NCBI RefSeq assembly: GCF_030552895.1
Contig: NZ_CP130649.1
Location: forward strand, 744,001-808,000
Direction: 5' to 3'
Source: Tatumella ptyseos
GTDB lineage: Bacteria; Pseudomonadota; Gammaproteobacteria; Enterobacterales; Enterobacteriaceae
Length of the DNA stretch: 64,000 nt
The position numbers were made by a program, and so were the translations under genes. Under the pieces are notes generated by a model, which was not told the DNA's origin, did no database searches, and was given only the letters and a program-made list of their open reading frames with translations. This document shows positions 9,413 to 18,679 of this stretch, in pieces; the stretch's first letter is position 1, and every line of letters begins with the position of its first letter.

Positions 9413-9582
9413 AAAAAAAAACACCGCCTAAGCGGTGTTGTAAATAATATACTATGGACAGACAGGGTGTATATCACAGGAAATAGTGGACTTGAACCTT
9501 CCAAGTCAAATGCAAACACAACATCACCACCTACGCTTCTCCCGGTAAACATTACCGCTTATCGGAGTACCACATCGGAAGT
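9413..9582 (-). ncRNA. gcvB: GcvB regulatory small RNA
   Basis: Hfq-dependent sRNA that represses many amino-acid and peptide transporter mRNAs. On the minus strand the RNA starts ACUUCC at 9582. It contains the G/U-rich R1 seed GGUGGUGAUGUUGUGUUUGC and the conserved 3' segment CCCUGUCUGUCCAUAG. It ends in a terminator hairpin (CACCGCUUAGGCGGUG) with a U-run. Divergent from gcvA as in E. coli. At about 170 nt it is shorter than the roughly 205 nt of E. coli. Confidence 0.93.
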
Positions 9583-9589
9583 GGGCGCC

Positions 9590-9618
9590 ACTATAGGTAT
9601 TTAGTGGAAGTTACTCAA
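9590..9618 (-). promoter_or_regulatory. gcvB promoter
   Basis: On the minus strand TTGAGT (9613-9618) and TATAGT (9590-9595) are separated by 17 bases, and the expected RNA start lies 8 bases downstream. The region overlaps the gcvA upstream region, where GcvA should bind. Confidence 0.6.
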
Positions 9619-9699
9619 TGGACAATTTATAATGCTTCACATTATAAAAACTAATGTTGAGATAGCCGCTCGCTGTCTCCTAATGAGTCCCTATAGGTT

Positions 9700-10605
9700 A
9701 TGTCGAAACGTCTTCCTCCTTTGAATGCGCTAAAAGTCTTTGACGCTGCAGCGCGGCACCTGAGTTTTACCCGTGCAGCGGAAGAGCTATTTGTCACACA
9801 AGCAGCAGTCAGCCACCAAATTAAAGCGTTAGAGGATTTTCTAGGATTAAAACTGTTTCGACGACGTAATCGTTCACTGTTGCTGACGGAAGAGGGGCAA
9901 AGTTACTATCTCGATATCAAAGAGATTTTCTCTGCCTTGAATGAAGCGACTCGTAAACTTCAAGCCCGAAGTGCCAAAGGTGCTTTAACGGTAAGTTTAT
10001 TACCCAGTTTTGCCATCCAATGGCTGGTCCCTCGACTTACTAGCTTCAATCAGCAACATCCGGGTATTGATGTTCGGATTCAAGCGGTAGACCGTGAAGA
10101 AGACAAATTGGCGGATGACGTCGATATCGCTATATTTTATGGTCGAGGAAACTGGCCGGGCTTACGGGTAGAGAAATTATACGCAGAATATTTGCTACCG
10201 GTCTGTGCTCCTGTCTTGCTTACTGGTGAACGTCCGTTACAATCCCCAGCGGATTTGGAACATGTCACGCTACTGCATGATGCTTCACGTCGTGATTGGC
10301 AAAGTTGGGTGAGACAAGCGGGTTTACCGCATATCAATGTACAACAAGGCCCTATTTTTAGCCACAGTGCGATGGTGCTTCAGGCGGCAATTCATGGCCA
10401 AGGTATCGCACTTGCTAATAATGTAATGGTGCAAAGTGAGCTCAGCTCAGGACGCTTAGTCTGTCCCTTCAATGAAGTGCTCTCCAGTAAAAACGCTTTT
10501 TATCTGGTTTATCATGACAGCCAAGCAGAACTGGGTAAAATAGCCGCCTTTCGACAATGGATTATTGATACGGCGGCACGCGAGCAAGACAGTATCATAG
10601 CCTGA
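9700..10605 (+). CDS. gcvA: LysR-type glycine cleavage regulator GcvA
   Basis: Transcription factor that controls the gcvTHP operon and gcvB in response to glycine and purines. 301 residues, close to E. coli GcvA. The N-terminal winged helix (LNALKVFDAAARHLSFTRAA, VTQAAVSHQIKALE) is followed by a periplasmic-binding-like effector domain. It lies divergent from the gcvB sRNA, the defining context. Confidence 0.95.
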   Translation: MSKRLPPLNALKVFDAAARHLSFTRAAEELFVTQAAVSHQIKALEDFLGLKLFRRRNRSLLLTEEGQSYYLDIKEIFSALNEATRKLQARSAKGALTVSLLPSFAIQWLVPRLTSFNQQHPGIDVRIQAVDREEDKLADDVDIAIFYGRGNWPGLRVEKLYAEYLLPVCAPVLLTGERPLQSPADLEHVTLLHDASRRDWQSWVRQAGLPHINVQQGPIFSHSAMVLQAAIHGQGIALANNVMVQSELSSGRLVCPFNEVLSSKNAFYLVYHDSQAELGKIAAFRQWIIDTAAREQDSIIA

Positions 10606-10639
10606 TGCCCAGCACGGTTCAGAATAATGAGGGAGTATA

Positions 10640-11035
10640 ATGAGTAGTCGAATGATTTATATTTTTGTAGCGATTAGCGGCTTTTTGCTGGTGGCATTCG
10701 GGGCGTTTGGGGCTCATGTACTGAGTCACCTTTTGAGCAGCGAACAGCTGGCTTGGATCCATACGGGCTTACAATATCAAGCTTGGCATACGTTGGCGAT
10801 TCTCGGTTTAGGATGCGCCACGCAGATCCGACGCAATATTTGGTTCTATTGGAGTGCGGCAAGTATGGCCTTAGGCGTGGTGCTTTTTAGCGGTAGCTTA
10901 TATAGCTTGGCACTGTCGCATTTACGTTTTTTAGTATTTGTTACGCCAATGGGAGGACTTTTCTTCCTGATTGGCTGGTTATTGATGTTAATTGGCGCAC
11001 TGCGTCTGAGAAATAGGGCGAGTCGCCATGAATAA
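10640..11035 (+). CDS. ygdD: DUF423 family inner-membrane protein YgdD
   Basis: 131-residue hydrophobic protein of unknown function with about four membrane segments. The family feature [11 protein letters not shown] is near residue 20. It follows gcvA and overlaps rlmM by 8 bases, as in E. coli, so translation of rlmM may be coupled to it. Confidence 0.92.
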   Translation: MSSRMIYIFVAISGFLLVAFGAFGAHVLSHLLSSEQLAWIHTGLQYQAWHTLAILGLGCATQIRRNIWFYWSAASMALGVVLFSGSLYSLALSHLRFLVFVTPMGGLFFLIGWLLMLIGALRLRNRASRHE

Positions 11036-12128
11036 AGTTTTACTGTATTGCCGACAAGGTTTTGAAAAAGAGTGCGCAGCGGAGATCACCGCAAGAGCGA
11101 CTGAGCTGAACGTATTTGGTTTTGCTCGAGTAAAAGATAACTCGGGTTACGTGTTGTATGAATGCTATCAGTATGAAGATGCCGATCGCTTAATCCGTGA
11201 ACTTGACTTTGATAGTCTAATTTTTGCACGTCAAATGTGCGTGGTCGGCGAGTTACTTAAAAACCTACCGCAAGAAGATAGAATCACGCCTATTGTGGGG
11301 ATGTTGACAGGCGTGGTGGAAAAAGCAGGAGATCTTCGCGTCGAAGTGCCTGATACTAACGAAGCGAAGGAGCTCCTTAAATTCTGTCGTAAGTTTACCG
11401 TGCCGCTTCGTGCCGCGCTCCGTCAAGAAAACTTACTGCTTAACTACGAGAGCACCAAGCGGCCGGTCGTGCACGTTTTCTTTATTGCACCGGGAACCTG
11501 CTATGTGGGTTATTCATACTCTAATAATAACTCGACGCTCTTTATGGGCATCCCACGTTTACGTTTTCCTTCCGATGCCCCTAGCCGTTCAACATTAAAA
11601 TTGGAAGAAGCCTTCCATGTTTTTGTCCCGGCAGACGAGTGGGAGGAACGCCTCGCGAGCGGTATGTATGCCGTGGATTTAGGGGCTTGCCCAGGCGGCT
11701 GGACCTATCAGTTGGTTAAGCGCTCAATGATGGTCTTTGCTGTCGATAATGGTCCGATGGCTCCTTCCTTGATGGATACAGGGCAAGTGACTCATCTCCA
11801 AGAAGATGGTTTTCGCTTCCAACCTCCGCGAAACAATATCAGTTGGTTAGTGTGCGATATGGTAGAGAAACCGATTAAAGTCGCGCATTTGATGATGCGT
11901 TGGATCGCTAACGGTTGGTGCCGTGAGGCGATTTTTAATCTCAAGTTACCGATGAAAAAGCGTTACGAAGAAGTGACGCAAATTTTAGCGATGATGGAGA
12001 ACACACTGGCCGAACAAGGGATTAATATCCAAATTCGTGCCCGCCATCTCTATCATGACCGAGAGGAAATTACCGTCCATGTCCGACGCATCTGGAGTGC
12101 TTGGGCTGGACGGATAGATGAGCGCTAA
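11028..12128 (+). CDS. rlmM: 23S rRNA 2'-O-ribose C2498 methyltransferase RlmM
   Basis: SAM-dependent enzyme that methylates C2498 of 23S rRNA. 366 residues. An N-terminal THUMP-like region (about 1-170) precedes a Rossmann methyltransferase domain with the SAM motif [13 protein letters not shown] near residue 220. KDKE-type catalytic residues are expected in the family; the lysine-containing [14 protein letters not shown] is visible. The start overlaps the ygdD end. Confidence 0.95.
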   Translation: MNKVLLYCRQGFEKECAAEITARATELNVFGFARVKDNSGYVLYECYQYEDADRLIRELDFDSLIFARQMCVVGELLKNLPQEDRITPIVGMLTGVVEKAGDLRVEVPDTNEAKELLKFCRKFTVPLRAALRQENLLLNYESTKRPVVHVFFIAPGTCYVGYSYSNNNSTLFMGIPRLRFPSDAPSRSTLKLEEAFHVFVPADEWEERLASGMYAVDLGACPGGWTYQLVKRSMMVFAVDNGPMAPSLMDTGQVTHLQEDGFRFQPPRNNISWLVCDMVEKPIKVAHLMMRWIANGWCREAIFNLKLPMKKRYEEVTQILAMMENTLAEQGINIQIRARHLYHDREEITVHVRRIWSAWAGRIDER

Positions 12129-12130
12129 AA

Positions 12131-12889
12131 TCAGGCAGGGTGGTAGCGTAGCTGACGTAAGTTCCCGCTGAGCGTTAAGTCGGTCCTGAGTTCAGCCAAT
12201 TGACGGCTGATAAAGGCGCTTTCACGTCCCTGCAAGAGCTTGGTTTGCCACTTAGCGGGTATCTTATCCAACTGTTGATAGAGCTGCTCTAAATCGCCAT
12301 ATTGGCTAATTAAAGTTTGAGCACTTTTGGGACCAATCCCTGGTACGCCAGGGATTTTACTGCTTGAAATCCCACATAATCCCCAGTAATCGATAAGCTG
12401 ACGAGCTTGCACACCATATTCTTGAGCAAGAAAAGGCATATCCAGCCAGCGTTTTTGGAAGTAATCGCGTATCTGGATTTGCGGTGAAAGTAGCTGACAG
12501 TAGCCCTTATCAGTTGAAACGAGCGTCACTTGATGACCTGCTTGGCCTATTTTCACCGCTAAGGTAGCCGCGAGGTCATCCGCTTCATCTTCTGGAGAGG
12601 TCCAACTAGGGATCCCTAACTCTGCAAATGCCTTCTCGATAGCGGGGAGTTGTAATGCCAAATCTTCCGGCATTGCTTGACGTCCGGCTTTGTAATCGGG
12701 ATAAAGTTGGTGTCGCCAGCCACTTTTACGCTGAGGATGATCGAAAACCGCGACTGCGTGGGTCGGTTGGCTATGATGTAGCAGTTGTTTCGCTGCAGAG
12801 AGACAACCCGTTAAGCAGTGACTGCCTTGTACGGCGTGAATACGACGAATCAAATTCAGCGCATCAATAATTAACAAATGATTAGTCAT
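12131..12889 (-). CDS. xni: Flap endonuclease Xni (ExoIX)
   Basis: 5'-3' exonuclease-fold flap endonuclease related to the N-terminal domain of DNA polymerase I. 252 residues. Acidic metal-binding segments [14 protein letters not shown] and [12 protein letters not shown] are followed by the helix-hairpin-helix block [16 protein letters not shown]. Convergent with rlmM (2-base gap) and downstream of ppnN in the same direction. Confidence 0.93.
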   Translation of the reverse strand: MTNHLLIIDALNLIRRIHAVQGSHCLTGCLSAAKQLLHHSQPTHAVAVFDHPQRKSGWRHQLYPDYKAGRQAMPEDLALQLPAIEKAFAELGIPSWTSPEDEADDLAATLAVKIGQAGHQVTLVSTDKGYCQLLSPQIQIRDYFQKRWLDMPFLAQEYGVQARQLIDYWGLCGISSSKIPGVPGIGPKSAQTLISQYGDLEQLYQQLDKIPAKWQTKLLQGRESAFISRQLAELRTDLTLSGNLRQLRYHPA

Positions 12890-12905
12890 AAACGTGGTTC
12901 TTTCT

Positions 12906-12932
12906 AAGGCTGCGCTGTGTCAACGCAGCCTT
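12906..12932 (-). terminator. Hairpin after ppnN, possible weak terminator
   Basis: A perfect 9-bp stem (AAGGCTGCG with CGCAGCCTT) lies just after the ppnN stop and ends 17 bases before the xni start. There is no convincing T-run on the minus strand, so it may partly terminate the ppnN transcript or protect its 3' end. Confidence 0.4.
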
Positions 12933-12937
12933 ATAAG

Positions 12938-14302
12938 TTAGCGGATAATTTTATAGCAAGGTACGTAAGCACTACCGGGTAATTTCATCCGTTGTTGGGC
13001 AACGAAACCTTGGAGCATTTCATCCATCCTCGCCATGATATCGCGGTCACCATGGATTAAATAAGGACCATGCTCTGCAATTTCACGAATTCCCACTTCT
13101 TTAACGTTACCGGCTACGATTCCAGAAAACATACGGCGTAGGTCGGCGGCCAGCTTCTCAACGGGTTGTTCTTTAAATAGCTTAAGACTCGCCATATTTT
13201 CATGCGAAGGGTAGAACGGATGCTGCAGCTCGCTATCAATATGCAGTGACCAGTTAAAGCTGTAAGCATCACCGGTATCGCGGCGATATTGTTTCACCGC
13301 CGGCATCGCCTCTTTCATTACGCGGGCGACTTCCGCCGCATCACCAATAATAATACGGTAATGCTTCGTTGCCGATTCGCCGAGCGTATGACGGATAAAT
13401 TCATCAAGCATAGTGAAGTAGTCTTCACTCTCTTTCGGACCAGTTAAGACTAAAGGCAGAACTTGTTGCTGGTTATCCGGATGCATCATGATGCCTAATA
13501 AATAAAGCAGCTCTTCTGCCGTACCAACCCCACCAGGGAAAATGATAATACCGTGGGCGATACGAACAAAGGCCTCAAGGCGCTTCTCAATATCCGGCAT
13601 GATAATCAGTTCATTGACTAAGGGGTTAGGTGGCTCAGCAGCGATAATCGAAGGTTCAGTCATCCCAATAAAACGGCTATCGTGATAGCGTTGTTGTGCA
13701 TGCCCGACGGCAGCACCTTTCATCGGAGCTTCCATTGCCCCTGGGCCGCAGCCAGTACAGACATTTAATTCACGTAGGCCTAACTGTTTCCCGACTTCAC
13801 GGCAATATTGGTATTCAGTCGGATTAATAGAGTGGCCTCCCCAGCACACCACCATATTAGGTAATTCACCGACATGTAAGGCTCGAGCATTGCGTAGTAG
13901 CGAGAACACCATATTGGTGATATATACCGAATCGGTCGGCGCGTGTTGTTTCACGCGTTTGTCGGTATTTAATTGCGCGGTAACGAAAACAATATCGCGT
14001 AATACGGCAAAGAGGTTAGCTTGCAGGGAACGGATGATCTGCCCGTCGACAAAAGCGGACTGAGGTGGATTAATTAATTCGAGTTTAACGCCACGCTCAC
14101 GACGTAACACATTGATTTCAAAATCTTTATAAAGTGAAAGGATAGCTTCGCTACTGTCAGTTTGACTGCCGGTATTCAAAACGGCTAATGAGCAATTACG
14201 AAACAGCTGGTAAAGATCGCTGCTCGCCGTATCTTTAAGCATATCGACTTCAAGCTGCGAAAGCAGGTCCATTGCTCCTAACGGACTAACATGTGTTATC
14301 AA
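12938..14302 (-). CDS. ppnN: Pyrimidine/purine-5'-nucleotide nucleosidase PpnN
   Basis: Cleaves nucleoside 5'-monophosphates to base and ribose 5-phosphate; in E. coli it is a direct target of (p)ppGpp. 454 residues, the same as E. coli. The central LOG-like Rossmann domain has the signature [10 protein letters not shown] and the motif [16 protein letters not shown]. Family N- and C-terminal extensions are present. relA lies in the same window. Confidence 0.94.
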   Translation of the reverse strand: MITHVSPLGAMDLLSQLEVDMLKDTASSDLYQLFRNCSLAVLNTGSQTDSSEAILSLYKDFEINVLRRERGVKLELINPPQSAFVDGQIIRSLQANLFAVLRDIVFVTAQLNTDKRVKQHAPTDSVYITNMVFSLLRNARALHVGELPNMVVCWGGHSINPTEYQYCREVGKQLGLRELNVCTGCGPGAMEAPMKGAAVGHAQQRYHDSRFIGMTEPSIIAAEPPNPLVNELIIMPDIEKRLEAFVRIAHGIIIFPGGVGTAEELLYLLGIMMHPDNQQQVLPLVLTGPKESEDYFTMLDEFIRHTLGESATKHYRIIIGDAAEVARVMKEAMPAVKQYRRDTGDAYSFNWSLHIDSELQHPFYPSHENMASLKLFKEQPVEKLAADLRRMFSGIVAGNVKEVGIREIAEHGPYLIHGDRDIMARMDEMLQGFVAQQRMKLPGSAYVPCYKIIR

Positions 14303-14419
14303 GTGAGCTCCTTAGTATTTATCCAGAGAGTAAACAACATCGTCCTCTACTCTCTGTGTGTGACTTCCAGACTACGGCGTGATGCTTAAGACCATCAACC
14401 TCTTTTTAGTATAGCTTCA

Positions 14420-15265
14420 TTATTGTCGCGCTAAGCGGCGGTTATGTGGAGTAAAGTGCTGATTTGTCCGCCATGGATTAATGTCTAAGCCCCCCCGTCG
14501 TGTGTAGCGGGCATAGACGGTTAAGGCTTCTGGCGCGCAGAGGGCCATGATGTCCATATAGATACGTTCCACACACTGTTCATGGAACTCATTATGCTGG
14601 CGGAAGGAAAGGAGATAGCGTAACAGCGCTTCACGATCAATTTTCTTACCTTTATAGTGGATCATGACGGATCCCCAATCAGGTTGTTGGGTAATAAGAC
14701 AATTAGACTTTAATAAATGGCTCACTAATGTCTCTTCAACCACTTCATCATGGGTCGCATTACGAAGATAATCACGGTTAAACTGATAATCGTCGACGAT
14801 GATTGCCTGCTCATCAATCACCTCTCCCGCAAAATCATCAATGGGTTGCGCGTTGAAATCGCTTAAGCGATGTAAAGTAACCCGAACGTCACCCTGCGCA
14901 CACTGGCTTAGATCACGTATTAAGGTCTGCTCGACGCTCTGCCAATCGCTGAAACGTGTTTGATTAAAGCTATTTAAATAGAGTTTAAAACTTTTGGATT
15001 CGATAAGGTTTTTACTGGAGGCTGGCAGGGCGACGTCGCCAATCGCAACTTGCGGAATTCCGTTCTCGTTAAGCCAAGAGAGTTCATAGAGTGTCCAAAA
15101 GTCCTCACCATGGAAGGGGAGATGGCTTTCATTCAGTTGTAAACTATCACGGTTTAAACTCCTAGGCACTGCTTGTAAGAGGCTAGGTTGATAATCCGAA
15201 ATATAAGCGGTCGATTTCCCCAAGGTGAGGTCTGATAAGGTCGGGTGGTTTTCGTAGTCAGCCAT
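14420..15265 (-). CDS. queF: NADPH-dependent 7-cyano-7-deazaguanine reductase QueF
   Basis: Reduces preQ0 to preQ1 in queuosine synthesis. The start at 15265 (MADYENHP) is chosen over an ATG 46 codons upstream because it aligns with E. coli QueF; the longer reading frame would overlap the divergent syd gene. 281 residues, the long two-domain form. The nucleophilic cysteine lies in [15 protein letters not shown] and the family motif [12 protein letters not shown] is present. queE and queD of the same pathway lie at 38 kb. Confidence 0.95.
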   Translation of the reverse strand: MADYENHPTLSDLTLGKSTAYISDYQPSLLQAVPRSLNRDSLQLNESHLPFHGEDFWTLYELSWLNENGIPQVAIGDVALPASSKNLIESKSFKLYLNSFNQTRFSDWQSVEQTLIRDLSQCAQGDVRVTLHRLSDFNAQPIDDFAGEVIDEQAIIVDDYQFNRDYLRNATHDEVVEETLVSHLLKSNCLITQQPDWGSVMIHYKGKKIDREALLRYLLSFRQHNEFHEQCVERIYMDIMALCAPEALTVYARYTRRGGLDINPWRTNQHFTPHNRRLARQ

Positions 15266-15328
15266 TGCATCTGTGCCAAAGTAAAAGGATGATGGACGAA
15301 TTGTAACTGATTCAGAGTAAGAAATAGA

Positions 15329-15874
15329 ATGATAGATGAGACTTCTCAACAACTCACCGCGTTCACGCAACGTTATTGTCAACGCTGGCAACAGGAACAC
15401 CAAAGCCCACCGTTTAATGACCAGCTTATTGGTGTCGATTCGCCTTGTCTACTCGCCACTTATGAAAACGGTATCACTTGGCAACCTCAGCCCTTCACAT
15501 TACCGAAAAATTTAGATGCAGTGTCGAAAGGTGTCGAGTTAATCGTACAACCTTCGGTCGTGGCTTTTTATACGACACAATTTGCGGCGGAGATGCCGGC
15601 GACATTCGATGGTAGGTCGCTGACGTTATTACAAGCGTGGAATAGCGAAGATTTTACACTGTTACAGCAAAATCTTGTGGGGCATCTGGTTATGAAGCGA
15701 CGGTTAAAACATAGCCCAACACTATTCATTGCGACCACCGATGATGACTCGACCATTATTGCCGTCGACAACCTCAATGGTAACGTTATTCTTGAAACCC
15801 TCGGTAAAAAACAATTTGAGGTACTGGCACCTTCGCTTAACCAATTCCTAGAAGACTTACATCCAGAGAGATAG
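15329..15874 (+). CDS. syd: SecY-interacting protein Syd
   Basis: Cytosolic protein that binds SecY and is thought to monitor translocon assembly. 181 residues, the same size as E. coli Syd. Family blocks [16 protein letters not shown] and TLFIAT are present. Divergent from queF, with csrB following as in E. coli. Confidence 0.93.
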   Translation: MIDETSQQLTAFTQRYCQRWQQEHQSPPFNDQLIGVDSPCLLATYENGITWQPQPFTLPKNLDAVSKGVELIVQPSVVAFYTTQFAAEMPATFDGRSLTLLQAWNSEDFTLLQQNLVGHLVMKRRLKHSPTLFIATTDDDSTIIAVDNLNGNVILETLGKKQFEVLAPSLNQFLEDLHPER

Positions 15875-16069
15875 CTTTTAATGCTGGTAAGTAAATGAGA
15901 TTCATCTCATAAGATTGATTTAGATCACAAAAAACACACAATTAATCAAAAAGTAATTTTGTGAAACGTATTTTGAATCAATTGGTTAAGTTTTTAACAA
16001 TCAATAATCGAAGATTATTAGGAAACGTAGTGTAAAAATCTGGTTGTTAATTACCTTAACTTTGAGAAA

Positions 16070-16365
16070 ATGGACGGGTCAGAAGGATGTAAAAAAGTTC
16101 TAAGGATGGGCCCAAGGATGGAACCGCTTTACAGTGAGTGAAGCTTGGAAATAGTTAATTAGGATGATGAACTATTTTCTGAACATTAGGGAATCTTCTG
16201 CATAAGGATAAGCTACAAAGGAAATGTAGCTGAGTTCATAGGATTATGTAGTCAGGAAGACACATCCTTCTGGATTGTCGAATCCTATGAATTAGCAGGA
16301 CGCAGGCAGCGGTAGGATACCGCACTAAATTAGGGAGTATCGAATTTCGGTACTCCCTTTTTTTT
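16070..16365 (+). ncRNA. csrB: CsrB regulatory RNA (CsrA-sequestering)
   Basis: Noncoding RNA that titrates the translational regulator CsrA. About sixteen GGA motifs lie in roughly 300 nt, many in hairpin loops. Examples are GCTACA-AAGGAAA-TGTAGC (16212-16230), GGTA-GGA-TACC and CATA-GGAT-TATG. It ends in a strong terminator, GGGAGTA paired with TACTCCC, then eight T residues (16333-16365). Location next to syd matches E. coli csrB. The 5' end is uncertain by tens of bases. It appears shorter than the 369 nt of E. coli. Confidence 0.9.
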
Positions 16366-16563
16366 CGTTTATTCGCCTAGCTATGCTATGATCCGCCGCT
16401 ATTAATCACCCATTGGATAAGCGTTTTAACCGTCATTTCTCCTCCGCTCTAAACCTCTCTTCAGACGTTTTTTGACTGTGTCATATCAGCAGAGAGCAAT
16501 TTCCGAGAATGCCCGTACGCTAGGCGGTTAGGATGAATTTCCTGCTGAGTTTTAGGATCATCT

Positions 16564-17280
16564 GTGCTTGAAATTATCTATCAAGACGAATGGATTATTG
16601 CTGTCAATAAACCGGCAAATATGCTGGTGCACCGCAGTTGGTTAGCTCGCCATGAAACACAATTCGTTATGCAAACCTTACGGGATCAGATTGGTCAGCA
16701 TGTTTTCACTGTCCATCGTCTAGATAGGCCCACCTCTGGTGTGCTGGTATTTGGCCTTTCTAGCGAGGCAGGGCGTGAGTTATCTCAACTTTTCGAACAG
16801 CATCAGATGAATAAAACTTATCATGCGATAGTTCGAGGATGGATAGAGGGTGAAGGGGTAATAGATTACCCCTTACGCGAAGAGCACGATAAAATTTCCG
16901 ATAAGTTCGCCACGGGTGAACCGGTTACACAATCGGCGATAACGCATTATAAGACACTCGCCAAAGTGGAGATGCCCTATCCCGTTGGGCGATATGAATG
17001 CTGTCGTTATAGCTGGGTTGAATTACAGCCTCAAACTGGGCGAAAACACCAACTGCGCCGACATATGTCTCATCTTCGTCATCCTATTATCGGCGATACG
17101 GCGCACGGTGACCTGAAACAGAATCGGGGGGCCGCTGAACACTTCGGTTGCCAACGGTTAATGCTGCATGCTTCAACGCTCTCTTTTGTTCATCCTTTTA
17201 CTCAGCAGCGAGTGACGTTGGAAGCAGAAATGGATGAGACGTGGCAGCGGATGTTGCAACAGTTTGGTTGGACAGATTGA
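16564..17280 (+). CDS. truC: tRNA pseudouridine(65) synthase TruC
   Basis: Makes pseudouridine at position 65 of tRNA-Ile and tRNA-Asp. 238 residues with a GTG start. The RluA-type catalytic aspartate lies in VHRLDRPTSGVL near residue 53, and the late motif PQTGRKHQLRRHM is conserved. In E. coli yqcC precedes truC; here no yqcC is visible between csrB and truC. Confidence 0.93.
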   Translation: MLEIIYQDEWIIAVNKPANMLVHRSWLARHETQFVMQTLRDQIGQHVFTVHRLDRPTSGVLVFGLSSEAGRELSQLFEQHQMNKTYHAIVRGWIEGEGVIDYPLREEHDKISDKFATGEPVTQSAITHYKTLAKVEMPYPVGRYECCRYSWVELQPQTGRKHQLRRHMSHLRHPIIGDTAHGDLKQNRGAAEHFGCQRLMLHASTLSFVHPFTQQRVTLEAEMDETWQRMLQQFGWTD

Positions 17281-17340
17281 TTTATTCACTGGATTACCCA
17301 GCAAGACCTTCACTATTTTTACCTGTGGGATGCCATCGCT

Positions 17341-18648
17341 ATGGTGCAATTTTATAAAGCAAAAAAAACAACATCGGTCCGTAAAACCTTTCAGCTCTCG
17401 GTAGATGAGCTCGATCAGTTTGGGCAGGGCGTCGGTCATCATCAAGGTAAAGCGTGTTTCGTTGAAGGCTTACTTCCGGGAGAAGTTGGTCAGGTTGAGG
17501 TTATTGAGGATAAGCGCCACTACATGCGCGCTAAACTGATAACTTTGTCTAACGCGAGCCCTGAAAGGCGAGAGCCGCGCTGCCCCATTTACGCTAAATG
17601 TGGGGGTTGCCAACAGCAGCATATCAGTGAATCTCTGCAGCAACGATCGAAAGCCTCTGCATTAGCGCGGTTACTTAAACCGGTAGGGGTGGAGAAAATC
17701 GATGAGGTGATCCATGCAGAGAGTTGGCATTATCGGCGCCGGACGCGGCTTAGTTTACGCGTCGATAACATGGGGCGATTGACCATGGGATTTCGGCGTA
17801 AAAAAAGCAATGAGATCGTTTCAGTTCAGCACTGTCCTGTTTTAGTGCAACGCCTCAATACGCTACTTTCTCCATTACACCGCTGCTTATCTCAACTTGA
17901 GTCTGTTTCCCACTTGGGGCATGTGGAGCTGGTGGCTGCCGATAACAGTACTGTTACGATGGTGCTTAGACATCTGCGACCGCTGCCGTCAGAAGATATC
18001 AAAAACTTGGAACAGTTTTCGCATAATCATTCTGTTTCACTTTTCTTAGCGGATGGGCAGCAACAAACTCTGCTGAGAGGTGAAATGCCGTGGTATGGTA
18101 TTGACCAGATAAATTTATATTTTAATCCTCAGGGGTTTATTCAGGTAAATGCGAAAATCAATCAACAAATGATTGATAACACTATAAAATGGTTAGACAT
18201 TAAACCCACTGATCGTATTCTTGACCTTTTTTGCGGAGTAGGAAACTTTACGCTTCCTTTAGCAAGATTCGCGAGTTCAGTCACAGGTGTTGAGGGTTTA
18301 GCAGAATTAGTTGCTAAGGCGGAGTACAATGCTCAGCGAAATAACATTACCAATGTTGCCTTTTATCAACACAATTTAGAGCAAGATGTCTCTCAGCAAC
18401 CTTGGGCAAAACAGGGCTTTACCAAAGTCCTTTTAGATCCCGCTCGCGCTGGCGCGGCAGAGATCATGCCTTATGTGTGTGCGTTAGACCCTGAGTGTAT
18501 TGTCTACATCTCTTGTAATCCCGCTACCTTGGCACGGGATAGTCAAATTGCCGGTCAGTTAGGATACCGGGTGGTTAAAGTGACTATGCTAGATATGTTT
18601 CCACACACAGAACATCTTGAGTCAATGGTGTTGTTTGAACGTCGTTAA
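17341..18648 (+). CDS. rlmD: 23S rRNA (uracil1939-C5)-methyltransferase RlmD
   Basis: SAM-dependent iron-sulfur RNA methyltransferase. 435 residues. The N-terminal TRAM domain (about 10-70) is followed by iron-sulfur cysteines in CPIYAKCGGCQ and a further CPVL segment. The SAM motif LDLFCGVGNFTLPLA is near residue 300 and the catalytic cysteine region is VYISCNPATLARD. It is followed by relA in the same direction, as in E. coli. Confidence 0.95.
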   Translation: MVQFYKAKKTTSVRKTFQLSVDELDQFGQGVGHHQGKACFVEGLLPGEVGQVEVIEDKRHYMRAKLITLSNASPERREPRCPIYAKCGGCQQQHISESLQQRSKASALARLLKPVGVEKIDEVIHAESWHYRRRTRLSLRVDNMGRLTMGFRRKKSNEIVSVQHCPVLVQRLNTLLSPLHRCLSQLESVSHLGHVELVAADNSTVTMVLRHLRPLPSEDIKNLEQFSHNHSVSLFLADGQQQTLLRGEMPWYGIDQINLYFNPQGFIQVNAKINQQMIDNTIKWLDIKPTDRILDLFCGVGNFTLPLARFASSVTGVEGLAELVAKAEYNAQRNNITNVAFYQHNLEQDVSQQPWAKQGFTKVLLDPARAGAAEIMPYVCALDPECIVYISCNPATLARDSQIAGQLGYRVVKVTMLDMFPHTEHLESMVLFERR

Positions 18649-18679
18649 GCATTAAGTCTACAGTTATGCGGGAGACATC

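Noticed and set aside
9271..9552. 93-codon minus-strand frame.
   Set aside because: It coincides with the GcvB sRNA and its terminator; there is no ribosome-binding site or family match.
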